Shown here: piece after piece, positions 1 through 12,415 of the stretch | Layout: every line of letters begins with the position of its first letter | Position numbering within the stretch: position 1 is the stretch's first letter | Assembly (NCBI GenBank): GCA_025738555.1 | Contig: JAOVFP010000015.1 | Coordinates: forward strand, 992,001 to 1,056,000 | DNA from: Cyathus striatus | Taxonomy: Eukaryota; Basidiomycota; Agaricomycetes; Agaricales; Nidulariaceae | Direction: 5' to 3' | Length of the DNA stretch: 64,000 nucleotides | The notes under the pieces: model-generated | Seen by the model: the letters and a program-made list of their open reading frames with translations, nothing else | Database searches by the model: none | Told to the model about the DNA's origin: nothing | Translations under genes and position numbers: made by a program

Positions 1-349
1 CCCATCTGCCACGCCACCAGAACGAACAGCGAAATCGATTGAGTATTTATTAAGCCATTTGACCTGTATGCACTCATTGATCAACCGGAGAGACATTATT
101 ATAAGGAAGAGTTCTTACCGCCAGAGATACATCGTTAACGGAATGAGGCTGCAGCGCTAATACGGGGTGCTCGTTGAAGTTTAAACTCCATGCAAGGGTG
201 GCGTTGATGAACCCAGATGCTCCAGGTATAAGGATGCCTCCTTGGAAACCACTCACAATAAGACTAACTAAAGTTAAAGGCGTTAAAGCCCCCAGGGCAA
301 TGGGAAGGAATGTAGTAAAGACGAAGAAACCCCAGACTGCGCCCATCAT
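1..349 (-). CDS. FAD-linked oxidoreductase, N-terminal part, cut by window edge
   Basis: This is the 5' end of an FAD-binding PCMH-type oxidase, a paralogue of the complete gene at 7854-9522. Exon 1 (349-119) starts at the first of two adjacent ATGs and encodes a hydrophobic signal peptide (MMGAVWGFFVFTTFLPIALG) and a short mature segment ending NDVSLA. A 55-nt intron follows (64-118). Exon 2 (63 onward) encodes VKWLNKYSIDFAVRSGG before the edge. The intron sits at the same codon and phase as in the paralogue. The longer ORF has a TTG first codon, so the ATG was chosen. A secreted flavin oxidase acting on a small molecule is the family expectation; the substrate is unknown. The PP-loop reads RSGGV rather than the usual GGH. 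Confidence 0.8.
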
Positions 350-1255
350 CTTAAAAGTACGGGATGGGTTGAAGAATGATTTGACACCCGTCAAGGTGGG
401 TTTATATCTTCACCTGCTATAATTATACTTCTTCACAACTGCGCCCACATGACCAAACCAATATTAATCAAACAGGGCCGGTATGTTACAGTATGTCAAG
501 ATAGTAACAATCAACGTCTACATACCCCCTATACGCCTACGCGGCTAGGATAACTGCTGAAATCCTGTCGCCACTGGCAGGCGAATGACATTCGGAGGCT
601 GGAAAGCTGATTAAACAAGGCAGAAACACGCAGAAACTAGTGCTATCCATCAGGGGGCCCAAGACCCCGGGTGTCCGGACGTGCCGGGTACCTTTTGGTT
701 GTGATGAGATATAAATATGTACACATATTATAGGCTTAGAGACCTTTCCATCGTATCTTTCGAAGCGCTTGTGCACATGCATATCACAGAAGTGGGAAGG
801 GTTTGAATGGGTTGAATGGGTTTTTTTTGGTCGCATCAGTCTTGGATCAGCCGGCAAATGTCACAGTGAGCATCGGCGGATCGCTGCGTCGTGACGTCGG
901 GTGCAGTCTCTAACACGAATGAGCAGGATGTGGGATGTTACAAGAGGACTAATTGTCAGCCTCCAATGCGATGGCAAAAAGTCGTTGGAAATGTAAGGGA
1001 TAAAATGTGGTAAGAATATGAAGCTGCGTACGATGTTGATTGTGCTGGCAACATTTTTAAAGCCAGATAAACTCCGCTGTTCCGACTCCGCTGGCGCCAA
1101 GCAGCGCTTGCAATTCCTCTGGACCGCGTTGGGACCTCGGTTCAATTTGTCGGTCACAAATATTAATTAAACATAGCTGCTGTGTAACTGACGAGCTAGC
1201 ATAAGTAGCTCTTGTATTCTGGCAGTGAGTTCTGGATTCTCTATCTCCAATCGTG
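350..1255. other. intergenic region between divergent flavin genes
   Basis: This is a shared upstream region between the left-edge oxidase (minus) and the amine oxidase (plus). Only short, low-quality ORFs occur in it, and I see no RNA gene or repeat. It must hold both promoters. Confidence 0.5.
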
Positions 1256-3093
1256 ATGGATGTAACCACATCCAAGGTATTTGACGTCGTAGTCGTTGGT
1301 GCTGGCGCTGGTAAGTTTTTCGTTGTCTCGCTAGGGCACGTTCTGAGCCCGATTATAGCTGGTCTTCAGACCGCAGCAAGTCTCTTACAACATCAGCCTT
1401 CACTTTCAATCGCTATTCTTGAGAGATGCTCTGCTCCTGGTGGAAGAATACGAGATGTACAGTTTGCTGAAGGCATCGAAATGGCCGGGATAGGAGCATG
1501 GAGGATCGATACTGAATCGAAGCTAGTTCTGGACCTACTTCAACGCCATGGAGTTCCTATGGTGCCTTGGGTCCCTGAAGTCAAACGAGTTGAAGCGAAA
1601 GGAGGTGAGCCCCTCCCGCTGTCTCTCTTGCGACAATCGCTTGATGTGGTTTAGTCTGCGTTAACTCTGTCGAAGAGTTGAGATCGCGCGTCTACCAGGA
1701 CATACCACCAGAGTCAGAGCTAGCAAACCTCAAGACGTCTATGGTCCCTGAGTTCCTCCAGCGAACATTGGCGAAGTCTATTGAAGAGAGTTCGAGTGCT
1801 ATCTTCCCAACGCGTCTTGGAGACTTGATGAGGAAGTCCCTCGGTGAGAGCGGGGAACAGTTCCTATCGGCCATAAGTCATGGTTATAAAGCGCTGGCAG
1901 AATATGATATTGACATCATGGTATGGACGCCCTGCCACTACAGAACCTCAGTAATGTATTCTAACATAGATCATATGAAAGGGCACTCTAGAATCCGCAA
2001 ACGCCGGATCGATAACAACACGGCCTGTGGGCGGCATGTCCCAGATCATCAATATCTTGGAATTAGAGTGCAGAAAGGGCGGGGTCCTGTTTCAATACTG
2101 CGCTCTTGTTAAAAACATATCACGATCAAGGGAGAATTCGCCGGATAAATCACCAATCTACGAAATTGCGTATATCACCACTAGAGGACGCATTCTCGCA
2201 GGCTCAGACACACTGTCTGCGCAGGACTTTGATGAAGATGCAACGATAAGTGTGATCAAAGCGCGGGCCGTGGTGCTTGCTATTCCACCCAGCGCGATAA
2301 CTCGTATTGTCCATCAGGATTTGCCGCCATCTAACTGTGATAACAACATTCTGCGGAGATTAGTGGACAGTCCTATTTTTAGAAGCTGTTTTGGCGTCCC
2401 CGCTTTCCGCGCGGCCGCTCTGTACGGCCATCCTTGGTGGGACGATGCAGTGCACGGCCTACAGCCACTTGGAGACAGAGGGGCACTATTGACTAGTACG
2501 TCCCGTCTGAGTATGCTTTTGCCATACTCTGGGAGAGGGCCGAATGGCGAAGCTGCCCTTCATTTGTCGTATTGCAATGATTTTGATGCTAGGCATGGCG
2601 ACGGTTTCTGGAGCGAGTGCATCAAGAGCGCAGTCACCCGTTCCGGGCAGCTGGGTTCCGATTACGAAACTCAATCACGTCGTCCACACGCTGTAGACAA
2701 AATCATGTATCAACACATTCGGGAAGAATTAGCTAAGGCATTCGTCATCCCGCCTGAGGACATTCCTGATCCCATTAAGCTTGAATGGCACTACTGGGAC
2801 GACGGGGCAGTGTAAGTCAAAATCAATTCTGATGACTCAACACAAGTAGTAAACTTCCTTTCTTGAATAGACATGTACAGCAACCGATCGAGGGACACTC
2901 AAGCATCTCACGCAAAACAGTAGAGGATTGGGCGGTAAATGGCCCGCTAATTTCACATGGTCCGGAGGGAGTATCCGGAGACCGCATCGTCCTCGTCGGT
3001 GAAGGATTCGCGGAGAAGTGGGCGTGGGTTGAGGGTGCTCTCGTTTCAGCCACACGGGCAGCGGAAACAATTCTAAATTGGTCGAACTTGTGA
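1256..3093 (+). CDS. flavin-containing amine oxidase (monoamine-oxidase-like)
   Basis: Five exons (1256-1310, 1359-1604, 1655-1920, 1982-2811, 2871-3093) join in phase to 539 aa. Removing the first intron restores the Rossmann dinucleotide loop VGAGAAGLQTAASLL at residues 15-30; it is followed by an APGGRIR motif (about residue 50), typical of amine oxidases. Exon 4 begins a VGGMSQI segment, and the C-terminal GDRIVLVGEGFAEKWAWVEGA matches the flavin-binding end (GE...G..EGA) of the family. The protein probably oxidises an amine or amino acid to the imine with release of H2O2; the substrate cannot be read. The third intron uses a weak AAG acceptor and is the least certain join. The start is the ATG just after an in-frame GTG. 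Confidence 0.85.
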
Positions 3094-3224
3094 AGAATAA
3101 GTTGTGTTTTCCATTGTCCACGGAATACTCATCGAGCATAATAATTATCGTACTATACAACCAAACCTATCCGTACACCATAGTAAGTTTAAAAGAGTGA
3201 ATAAATATGTGAATAGGGCATTAA

Positions 3225-4371
3225 TTATGGGTAGTCAATCACAGGTCTTCCTTTCATGTCACTAGAAGCATCGGCATCGCGCTGTGCAGCCGCATGCTCA
3301 ATATCATCGGTATGTTTTGATGTATTGACGGAATATGCAACCTGTATGGGTTGTAAGGGATACAACGCTCTAGAATTATCTCCGACGCTGGCATTTCCGC
3401 GAATTCGATGGCGATTACTGGACCCCCTGGACCCCCCGCTACTAACTGAGTCATCAGCAGACATGAAGCTGTACTGAAGGTTGAAGAATAGTCTTCCAAC
3501 CATAATTGTGGGTGCTATAGAAGCAGGTGTCGCAATAAGAGGTCGGACGAGCGGTAATAGCCCGGGGGCGAGGAAGAACACGAGGTTGAGAACGTTGATA
3601 ACCACGACCACGATGTAGTAAAGAAGGCCATCTCGGATTAGCAAACGCCTAACCAACGAGGTTTGGGTGCCTCCTTTGAGATGAATGAGACGCCCGAGGG
3701 TGAGGAAGAGAACGCAGGAATCCACGATAGAGTTGGCAATGAAGGGTGCGGCTGCTGATACAGCGTCATGGGGGTCATTGGCACATCCTCCAACGACATC
3801 GAGCCCTACGACGAGGGAATAGGGAACTCCACTGTACGTCGTGCAGACGTATATCCCAATCGCCATCGGTGCAATCCAAAAGATGATAAGCAGCGGCAAT
3901 ATAGACTTGTTCTTTCCCCAGATCGCGTATGTTCGAAGAAGAAGAAGCGGAATGGAAGCGAATTGGACTGTACTGGAAAGGAAAGGGAGAACCCATCGAA
4001 CGTTATTGCAAAACTCCAGGGATACTCCAGTTGCGATATTGAGAGCCACATCCAGGATAAGGCAGGCCAATGAATAGTAACGGCTGAAGCTGAGCATCAC
4101 ATAGGTCCACTGAAACCCCCTTCGATAGAGAGCCACCTCCATAGGTAAGGTAGTTACCACCCTAGAGCAAAGCTAGTTAGAACTTTGTGGTTTACTGGGG
4201 GAAAGGTGATACACATACTCCCATGTCAGAACACTCAGCGTCATTACCTGCACGAACTTGAAGGCATCTACGCAAATGAATTCGGACGCGTACGAAGAGA
4301 AGAGTAAAGAAGAACTTACTCAACGACACATAGAGGGACTGGTCGATAGACCCAGCAGGACAGGTCGACAT
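3225..4371 (-). CDS. DUF6533 multi-pass membrane protein
   Basis: Three exons (4371-4320, 4267-4213, 4161-3225) give 347 aa. The N-terminus contains NAFKFVQVMTLSVLTWEYVVVTTLPMEV and then RRGFQWTYVMLSFSRYYSL, the hallmark DUF6533 region of basidiomycete seven-helix proteins (E followed by W..K/R..Y...RY). Further hydrophobic helices follow, ending in a GRLFFNLQYSF motif and a Ser/Gly-rich cytoplasmic tail. Function in this very large lineage-specific family is unknown; a receptor-like membrane role is only a guess from topology. The ATG is assigned because it opens a short exon whose phase fits both downstream joins. Confidence 0.85.
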
Positions 4372-7300
4372 AGTGAGAAGACGGGGGAGACGGACAATTG
4401 GTGCACAGCGTGGATCTAACGGGTTAGTATCTTATATCTAACCAAAGTTAACCTATGTGCGGCTATTGTTATCATCTGTCATGGCATCCCAAACGTGATA
4501 GCAAAGTCGTCAACTGATCCAAACTTAAGCGTCCATGATCCCAAGATAGGGTTTTTGCCGCTCCAGAACCGGCTGATGGAATGCATTGCCCCGTTACAAA
4601 CAGGAACCTCCCCGATAGAGATTTGTGCCAGTTCCTGTTCTCCTGCCCATGAATCGTGGCACCAAAACACCCTGAGGTATTTCAGGTTCTCTACACACGC
4701 ACAATATCGTCCGGAAGCACATTTCCCATAGACGTCAGGGAGATAATTCTTATTATAGCACGATAATCTCATGACCACATATGTCATGGTACCGATGACT
4801 CATCAGAAATTGATCGAGACTGAGGTTAGCTGGCTAACATGTCAGCTCCCGTCTTGCCACGGTACTAGTCAAATCGTGCGGTATGTTCCATCGAATTTTC
4901 TTATATTTTAGCTTAAGCTTCTTCTTGGGATGACACTACATGTATACTGGAGGAAAATCGCGAAGAACTACTCTTTGCGACAACAAAATTCTCAGCAGCT
5001 GAACATGTAACTAGACTTTTCTTCAGTAGCGATCATTTCTACAACCCAGTATCCGGTCGTTAGGGGTCCTTCCAGGTATGTGTAAAGAAATAGGGTTGAC
5101 AGGGCAAAATATTTCTTAAATTGGAGAAACAAATAATGCAGGAGTCTTTTGCAAAGGGCGGGGAATTTGCAAATCGTCTGATTTAGTCAGTCAGCTGGTC
5201 GATACGTCGATCATCATTTAAGAACGTGAATAAGTGTAGATATCTACGTCTAAAATGCTGCAACGAAAAGATTTCGAGCACAGGATTATACTTTTTTTAA
5301 ACTGTAGCTTAGTATCTGTTGATGGTCACCAATCATGACTAACGGAACAGCTGTCTCGGTCTCCCTCACCCATTTGCCAACATCTTGACAGAATGTGATC
5401 GGCCTATTTGTTGATTTATCAACCAGCAAGTAGTTATTGGTTACTTCCTTTCTTCAGTTGACACACTTGACATGATAATGTGTCGATATCTTCGTTGCTA
5501 TCCCTAACTTCTTCCGTGGGTTTATTGACATTTTTTTGTCGTGACTTAGATTTGAAAGTTGGAATGTAGGGCTTTCTGGACGTAAGAAATTCAGAGTTGA
5601 TAGGTATTCTACCCTGATCTTTCCAGCGGATCATTGAACCGAGACGCAACGTGAGTTTTTCATCGTATACAGTTACAGTACATATCACAAAATGATGATG
5701 CGTAGTGGGAACAAAAATAAATTTAGAAACAGACACAAGGGTACATGCATCTAGAGCCTCGTAGGCTCTGTGCCGATAGGTAAAAAGGCATTTTTTTCGA
5801 CGAGGCGTAACCACTCCTGGCTACTGTAGCACGTAAGTAAATGTAATGGAAATTCCAAAACATTTGAAAGTTTTGCCATGCAACAAATGAGGTATGTGAC
5901 CCTAAGAAGGACATATATTTAGGAACCTTTACGCTTAGATAGCAGAAAGAAGTAGACGACAAAGTCTACAAAACACAATCTGTGCTTTCTAATACTTGCG
6001 AGCCTCGAGGTTCACGCTCCCTCTAAGGAAAATACTTTCCAACCTTTCACTGTGCCACATGGCGCGGTTCCGCTGTTCCGACGAAAGCACGGGTGGGTTC
6101 AGTAGCAAAGCTTCAACACCACAACGTACCATCTTTCTTGCTCGACTTCTATCATTCTCTGCGCACAACTCGTTGATATAAGATTGCATTCATGATCTTC
6201 AGCATCAAATCTGATGAGGCGACCCACGCATTTGGTCCACAGTCCTGGCGATCGCTTACAGAGATCACTCCGGTCAGAAATCTAAGCAATGATGGTTCCT
6301 GGTCTTACTACTGGCAAGGTTGCTGCGTCCTTCGACTCTCTCTTCCAAAAGCAGTGTAGTAAGTTACTATTTGGTATACATTAATCCTCATTCAGCAGGA
6401 GACGTTTATGAAGTTAGACTCGAACGGCTTCGAGAATCACTTATAAATGTTCAACAGAAAAGAGGTTTTGGATACCAAAATACATTCGACATGGCGCTCT
6501 GACGACTTGTGGGTATCCCCGAGAAGGCTGCCCCGGAAAAAATACACCGCGAGGTGTATACTTTTCTGAGAGATGTGAAGCTCAAAGCAACTGAAACTGC
6601 CGTACCTGCGATCAGAACGCGGAGTCGCCTGAAAAACAAACGTTCTCACCTCTTACCCGTCCCAAGCCCGTCACCGAGATGATGAGGACTTGCAACAGAT
6701 AGGAACCAGGTGATAACGACATGTGCGTCCCTCAGTCACGATACGTTTTCTTCGTTTGACATCGGTTCTATTGTCCCCAGCCTCCAGGTTATATTCTGTC
6801 GAGAGAAAGGTACCTTTGTGCAAGCGAGACGGTCTCTTTTAAAATTTCAGAAGCAAATTCAGAAGAAACTGCTTTCAATACCGCTTCCCCTGCTCTGCGT
6901 CTTACCCGAATGTCTGAGACTCAAACGGATGTGGTATATGCCTATAGAATACAATAGAACCATGGGTTTACTTCTCGAAACTATCAGCGCTCTTTTGGTC
7001 TGGACTATAGCTACATTTAGAATCTGCGGGCCATCTAAATATCAACAGTGGTCTTATGTTGGTCTTGTGGATGAGCGCTGCATGCACTTAAAGTCCTCCA
7101 GTACGAGCGTTGATGAAGGTGCCGGTGATTAAGTGACTTGTGGCTGGTGCCAGCCCTGACTTTGATATCGACTCCACCATCACGATAAGTGAGCCAAGGA
7201 CATGCGGTGATTGCACGCACAGTGCACACTCCCCCGATTTACACAGCAATGTCCAAATCATCCATTTTAGTAGAAATTCTAAATGAAGGTAATTTCTCGC

Positions 7301-7853
7301 AAGACGTCGTCTAGGCTCTAGACTTTGATTCTGATTTACAACGAGACTACAGCGATAGCGAACTCACGCCAGTGAACTGAGGATACAATCGCCGCGGCAT
7401 GTCCATCTATTATATTGCCTTATTGAATGTGCTCATGTTTATTGCGAGAGCCCTAATAGATCAACGGAGAAATGGTCGATAAGAATAGAAAGGTCACAAC
7501 TCGCTTAATTTCTGGGTGTGCTTCGATGCTCCTTCATTGCTTTAAATAATCCAACTTGGACTTTAAGTGTCACTTCGAAAATAATTTTATACGAAGGAAT
7601 TGAATCATACACTCTTTACTAACTTTAAAAAAGTATTTTACCTTCTGCTCGTACGGCATTATTTCATCCAGTCTTCCGAAATTGTTTTAATATTCGTTGG
7701 ATCATTTTCAATAACATATAATAAAAATATCGTCTAAGTACGTGAAATAGGATCTATGCTACTCGAATACTTAATAATCGTAAACGTTACGCGTACGTAC
7801 ACAACACCAATGGAACATTATTATATATGAAAGGTCTTAAGCTAAAGGGTATC
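4372..7853. other. long intergenic region, no confident gene
   Basis: Two protein-like scraps stand out, both on the minus strand. At about 4479-4700 a stretch reading ENLKYLRVFWCHDSWAGEQ and on to a terminal FAITFGMP looks like a last exon after a possible tag acceptor, but its family is not recognised. At about 7072-7180 a short frame ends SHLITGTFINARTGGL before a stop. Neither has convincing upstream exons, so both may be decayed gene ends. The remainder is AT-rich and shows no repeat or RNA gene I can support. Confidence 0.4.
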
Positions 7854-9522
7854 TCATGAACGTGCAATTGGAATGTTTTTGTTAAATCTATTACGAGGAT
7901 CGAACTTCTTCTTTATAGCTTGAAGTATCGGGAGGTTATCGGCATAATATTCGGAGGCGGGTGTTCCCTGGAGATAATAATTGGGATATTTAGGTAGTAA
8001 AGCTGACGCCCCAGCTACATTTTCCACAACAGTAGCACCAGCTCGTAGCTGCGCTTCGTTCACTTCAGCATCACCTGACGTGGCATTAAGTTGTTCAATA
8101 AAAATCTCAGCGATGCCTGCGTTGGGGTTTGAATGTGGCCACGACCCTTTTGTTGCAGGTGTGGAAAAGGCTCCTGGGACGAAGGGTTCGAACAGGATTT
8201 GCACCCCGGACCACCTGGGATCAGAAAGAATAGAGAGTTGCCAGTCCACCGCGGATTGAATAACTTCGGAAGTTAAGTTCTTTACCACGACATTATGCTG
8301 CTGATAATTTGAGGTTTCAGCTGGATGATGTACAAACTGCACTATATTTGAAGGGTCATAAGTAATATGTAATGTACGAAATATTAAAGTATAAACTTAC
8401 GTTGTACGTCTTGAAGCTGCTCCCAAGTCATAGAGGCTGTCGTATCTAGAATTGCGCCAGGTAGCTCCCACACCCAAGGAAGAGCAGCCTTTGCAAATGC
8501 CTCGGTTCCATAAATAATGGGGTTCACCAAGACTACTGGTTCGCCATTAATAGCGATTATAGCAAGGAGAAGAGAAACGTCGGGATCGGTGTTCGTTTGA
8601 GTTAGGTTGACAACGTTTTCCTTGATCGCCTCGAATTGGTCGAATGGGAAACCCACGAATCCACTGAAAACCTCGGTAGGTTTCGGATACGCCTTGACAA
8701 TCAGTTCAGTAACAGCTATACAACATAAGTTATTTAGAAGACAGAAATCAAGAGTGAGTAATATGACGTACCTCCGATGGTATAACCGGCGCCCTTAATC
8801 GCGAACATCAATTCTGGATCGTCCTTCGCCCATTTAATAGAACCGTCGGCAAGAACCACTTGCGCATCAACGATGCTATCAGACGCAAGCCCATGTCGGT
8901 TCATAAGGTAACTTATTCCACCTCCAAGGGTGAATCCACCAACGCCGACGAGCGGAATGCGACCGCCCAGCGCAGTAACGGGTAGAGACTCCAAGGCAGA
9001 GTAAACATTCCCCCATTGATTACCGGGACCTAGATGAAGAACGCCTTCAGAAGCAACATAATCAACTCTAAAAACGTGTTATTAGCTATCTATCAAGTTC
9101 AGCGTTAAAATAGTCAACCCACTTGTTCAGATGTGCAAGGCTTAATATAACGCCATCTGATTGCGAACCAGCTGCACCACCAGCTCGAACAGCGAAATCC
9201 AGAGATAACTTATTCAACCACTTAATCTACGCGAAATAAGTGACATCAGAAATTGATAACGGAACTACAAGGCGAACAACGTGCTTACCGCCAAGGACAC
9301 GTCGTTAGCCGTGTTAGGCAGCAAAGCTAACTTTGGATCCTTTACATAGTTGAACGCCCAAGGCTCAGTAGCATTCGCAAACGCAGGTTGACCATTAATG
9401 ATTATGTCTCCTTTGAATCCGCTTGCCAAAAGACCTGAGATGGTCGGTGGGGCCACCGGAATAGCGGAACATAGGAAAGGCAGAAGCAAAGTAATGAGGA
9501 TGTAGACTGAGAGCACCTCCAT
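7854..9522 (-). CDS. secreted FAD-linked oxidoreductase (PCMH plus BBE-type)
   Basis: Five exons (9522-9289, 9226-9123, 9067-8772, 8715-8401, 8341-7854) join in phase to 478 aa. The order is signal peptide MEVLSVYILITLLLPFLCSA, a PCMH FAD-binding domain (IKWLNKLSLDFAVRAGG, then GVGGFTLGGGISYLMNRHG), a substrate domain, and a C-terminal BBE-like segment with YYLQGTPASEYYADNLPIL and a KKKFDPRNRFNKN ending. The family (6-hydroxynicotine oxidase / berberine-bridge type) oxidises sugars, alkaloids and other small molecules outside the cell. The loop that normally carries the flavin-linking His (GGH) reads AGGA here, so covalent attachment at that point seems lost. The upstream TTG of the longer ORF was rejected in favour of the ATG that opens the signal peptide. 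Confidence 0.9.
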
Positions 9523-9552
9523 CTTGCTATGGGCTTGAGGCTCCGTTACCAA

Positions 9553-10741
9553 CTAAACGCCACATTTTATATAAGTTTTGTGCTCTTGGCCCACATGTAA
9601 GCTTAACCATTGAAGACGCTGAATCAGTAGTTATTACTGTGATACCTGTGTGATACGTGATCTATCAGACGCGCCATGGCTCTATATGATTGTGATCCGA
9701 CAGATGCTTCTCGTAAAGATGGACAAGAATTCAATGCTAGGCTAGTGGTCGGTGTCGGTCATACTTACTCTAAACTTAATTTTAAGATACCCAAGAGAAA
9801 CGTGCACCGATTTGTCGCTCTGAAACAATGAGACGCATATACAGTGATGATGCCTGCCATCTTGAGTAGAGGCAGAACGTGGATCAATCGGCATACTATA
9901 GATTATCAAACAAAATGGAAACGATCGGTTACGGTGCACCGCTGTAGTTTGAGATAATTATAATTCAGTCCGCTGGACCCTTGCCACTGTCCATGCGACT
10001 TTCCTCTATGAAAGGGGAAGAACGAGTGTGCACGGCAACAGAGTCATCACCTAGAATAGGCTGGATGTGCTGCGCTCCAACATATGCAGTAGTTAAGCAA
10101 ATCAAAAGGAGGCGGCACTTGTTCCTCGTTCTGATGCCTTAATAGCCAGAACAGAAGAAGAGTCAGTCGTTCATGCTTCTTGATCGAATGATGTACGGAC
10201 TTTGGCGTCTGGGCTGAAGCCGCTGAACCTGAGCGCTCAGATAGTGATCACGGTGCGTTTCGTGATACGTACACTCCCACAGGCATAACCAACACTTACT
10301 ACTTAACAGGAATTCCTTAGGTCTCCCTAGGGTAAGGGGAGGCACTACAGCGTACCGCTCAATGATTTCGGAAGGCCGAAATCACCGAAATCACCGCACT
10401 CAGATAACCCCCCGCTGAAGCTACAAGTATAGCCGACATTCATGATCAATCTCGTCGCTGTTTCTTTGACTCCTCTCTAGTCCCGCTGTTGTATCATTGT
10501 GTATCATCATTAGGGGAATAGAAACTGATTGGTTGCCTGTGATGGAAATAAAATAACACATATACCAACTCTGAATTGAGCTACCTCTCTCCTGTGATAG
10601 CCATTGGAAGCCTATTCCCATGTCTATCATCTATGTAATTGTTCCATTCCCCAATGACGGTTCGGTATAGCCCGTATCAGTACGTATTTTTACCAGGTAA
10701 GGGGCATCACACCATCACTCCGAGAGTCCGAACTCTCTGCC
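9553..10741. other. intergenic region, nothing recognised
   Basis: Upstream region of the FAD-linked oxidase. ORFs on both strands are short and of random composition. No tRNA-like or repeat structure was seen until the tandem units that begin near 10742. Confidence 0.4.
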
Positions 10742-11465
10742 TATAATTTAATATGTCTTATGTGTGAGATAAGTAGCATGAAAAAGTGGACTTACTACCG
10801 ATCCCATGTCATTTCAACCTCGCATTTTCAATAACCATGCTGGCTACATATTCTTCAGTCACATTGTCATTCCATACTACTGTCTGTTTATAATTAAATA
10901 TGTCTTGTGTGGGATAAGTAGCATGAAAAAGTGGACTTACCGGTCACATGTCACTGCAACCTCGTACTTTAAGTTTTAGTAATACCCATGTCAACTACAT
11001 ATTCTTCGCGGATTTTCCGCCTAGACTCCTCGACAAGTCTCCTACTGTGTATATCTAAAAATGTCTTCTGGATTGGTGTGCCAGTGTGAACATGCACCAC
11101 GCATTAATACGTGTAAGAAGCTACGTGGGATAGAATGAACCTGGAATGAACGTTAGACTTGCGCGCCCCAATCGCATTGTCAGGGCCCACCTTCGCAGTA
11201 TATTCGTCCTGGGATATTATTGTCACATCCTCGACAACTCTTCCGAGTACTGTGGATATTATGTACAATCAAAGATATCCTTCAAAAGAATGAATTTAAC
11301 TATAACTACTTACCTTACCCTATTTTGTTACTTTGTACATATGAACGTATATCCGATATCCAATTATTCGTGCCGAACTACTTTGTTCTTCATTTCTTGA
11401 CTACCCTATTTTCTAAGTCAACCCCTCGAATCTGTACGTACTATGTATAATTAAACTCATCGTGC
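10742..11465. repeat. decayed tandem copies of the RWD gene 3' end
   Basis: Units starting near 10742 and 10889 share TATAATT(T)AA-TATGTCTT, GATAAGTAGCATGAAAAAGTGGACTTAC and CTACATATTCTTC blocks. Weaker copies lie near 11047 and 11259. The same order (TATAATTAAA, GAGATAGAA, CAACCACATATTCTTCTCGG) recurs at about 11445-11550, where it runs into the 3' coding end of the RWD gene. Spacing is roughly 150-210 bp. This looks like repeated local duplication of the gene's tail and 3' flank followed by decay. Confidence 0.55.
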
Positions 11466-11507
11466 ATGAGATAGAACGAAGGATACATACCAGTCCCTAT
11501 CCCCTAT

Positions 11508-12415
11508 TCACATTCCCGCACTCCCAATGCCCATTTCAACCACATATTCTTCTCGGCCTATTCTTCTCATTTCCTCTACAACTTCCCCAACCTTCTGAAA
11601 CTCAGTCCAAGACCGTTCTCCGGGTACAACAGGTCTCCGAGGAGCCACTTCTTCAGGTAGAGGCTCCAAAAACCTAACCCTCAATGCAAGCCACTGCATA
11701 TTCTTGATATTGTCAACGAATTCTTCAATATTTTCTTTCGTTCCTTCGCCGTAGATTACACCTGGGTATCCTACCTTAAGAAACCCTGTGATTGAAAGTG
11801 AAGATGACCAGTTCTTCATGGAACGGATTTTGTGAGGAGATCGGATATGGTGAGATATGAGCAAAGCATGGTATCGTTCTCTAGAGGAAGCTGGCAGTGG
11901 GGTTTCTGGTTTGATAGTCTCCAGGTCTATAGAGAATTGGTCACGTTCTTCGTGTAGGAGTGGTAGGAGAAAGAGGGAAATGAGCTCGAATGTTGGAAAT
12001 CTAGAGGCCAATGAAATTAGAATGTTCCCATCAATGATAACTTTTACCAGACTCACTCGGCCTCCCTTAATTCAAGTTCCTTCTCTCTAATAACTTCCTG
12101 CCATCGTGCATGTTCATCCCGCTTCAAGTTTCCCTTCACAGAAATGTGTGACATTGGTATTCTTTCTTGTAGCTCATCTGAATGACTTTTCATCTCTATA
12201 TCAAGAACGACGGGGTATCCATCTATATATAATGTGAAATGCGGAGGAGAGAGTTCTTCAGCAGATTCTGGAGACCGCTCAGATGGATCCTCAAGGAGCT
12301 TTTCCCAAGTTACTGCTTGATCAATAAACGTCAGGATTTCTCCTGGAAGAAGTGAGCAGCGAATTAGTTGTAACTCTTCCAAGCATTGGGTAAGACGTTC
12401 ATATGTAAGCGTCAT
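11508..12415 (-). CDS. RWD domain protein, RWDD2-like (RWD plus DUF1115)
   Basis: Two exons (12415-12057 and 12000-11508) separated by a 56-nt intron join in phase to 283 aa, close to RWDD2A/B length. The N-terminus (YERLTQCLEELQLIRCSLLPGE) matches the start of an RWD fold. The C-terminal half has LLISHHIRSPHKIRSM, then SITGFLKVGYPGVIYGEGT and NIKNMQWLALRVRF, the signature of the DUF1115 domain paired with RWD in RWDD2 proteins. The intron removes an in-frame TGA after LELREAE. RWD domains are protein-interaction folds of the ubiquitin-conjugating-enzyme type; the cellular role of RWDD2 proteins is poorly defined. The tail is the apparent source of the duplicated units downstream. Confidence 0.85.

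Noticed and set aside
6710..7132. 140-codon plus-strand ORF
   Set aside because: Starts from a non-ATG codon, composition random, no motif.
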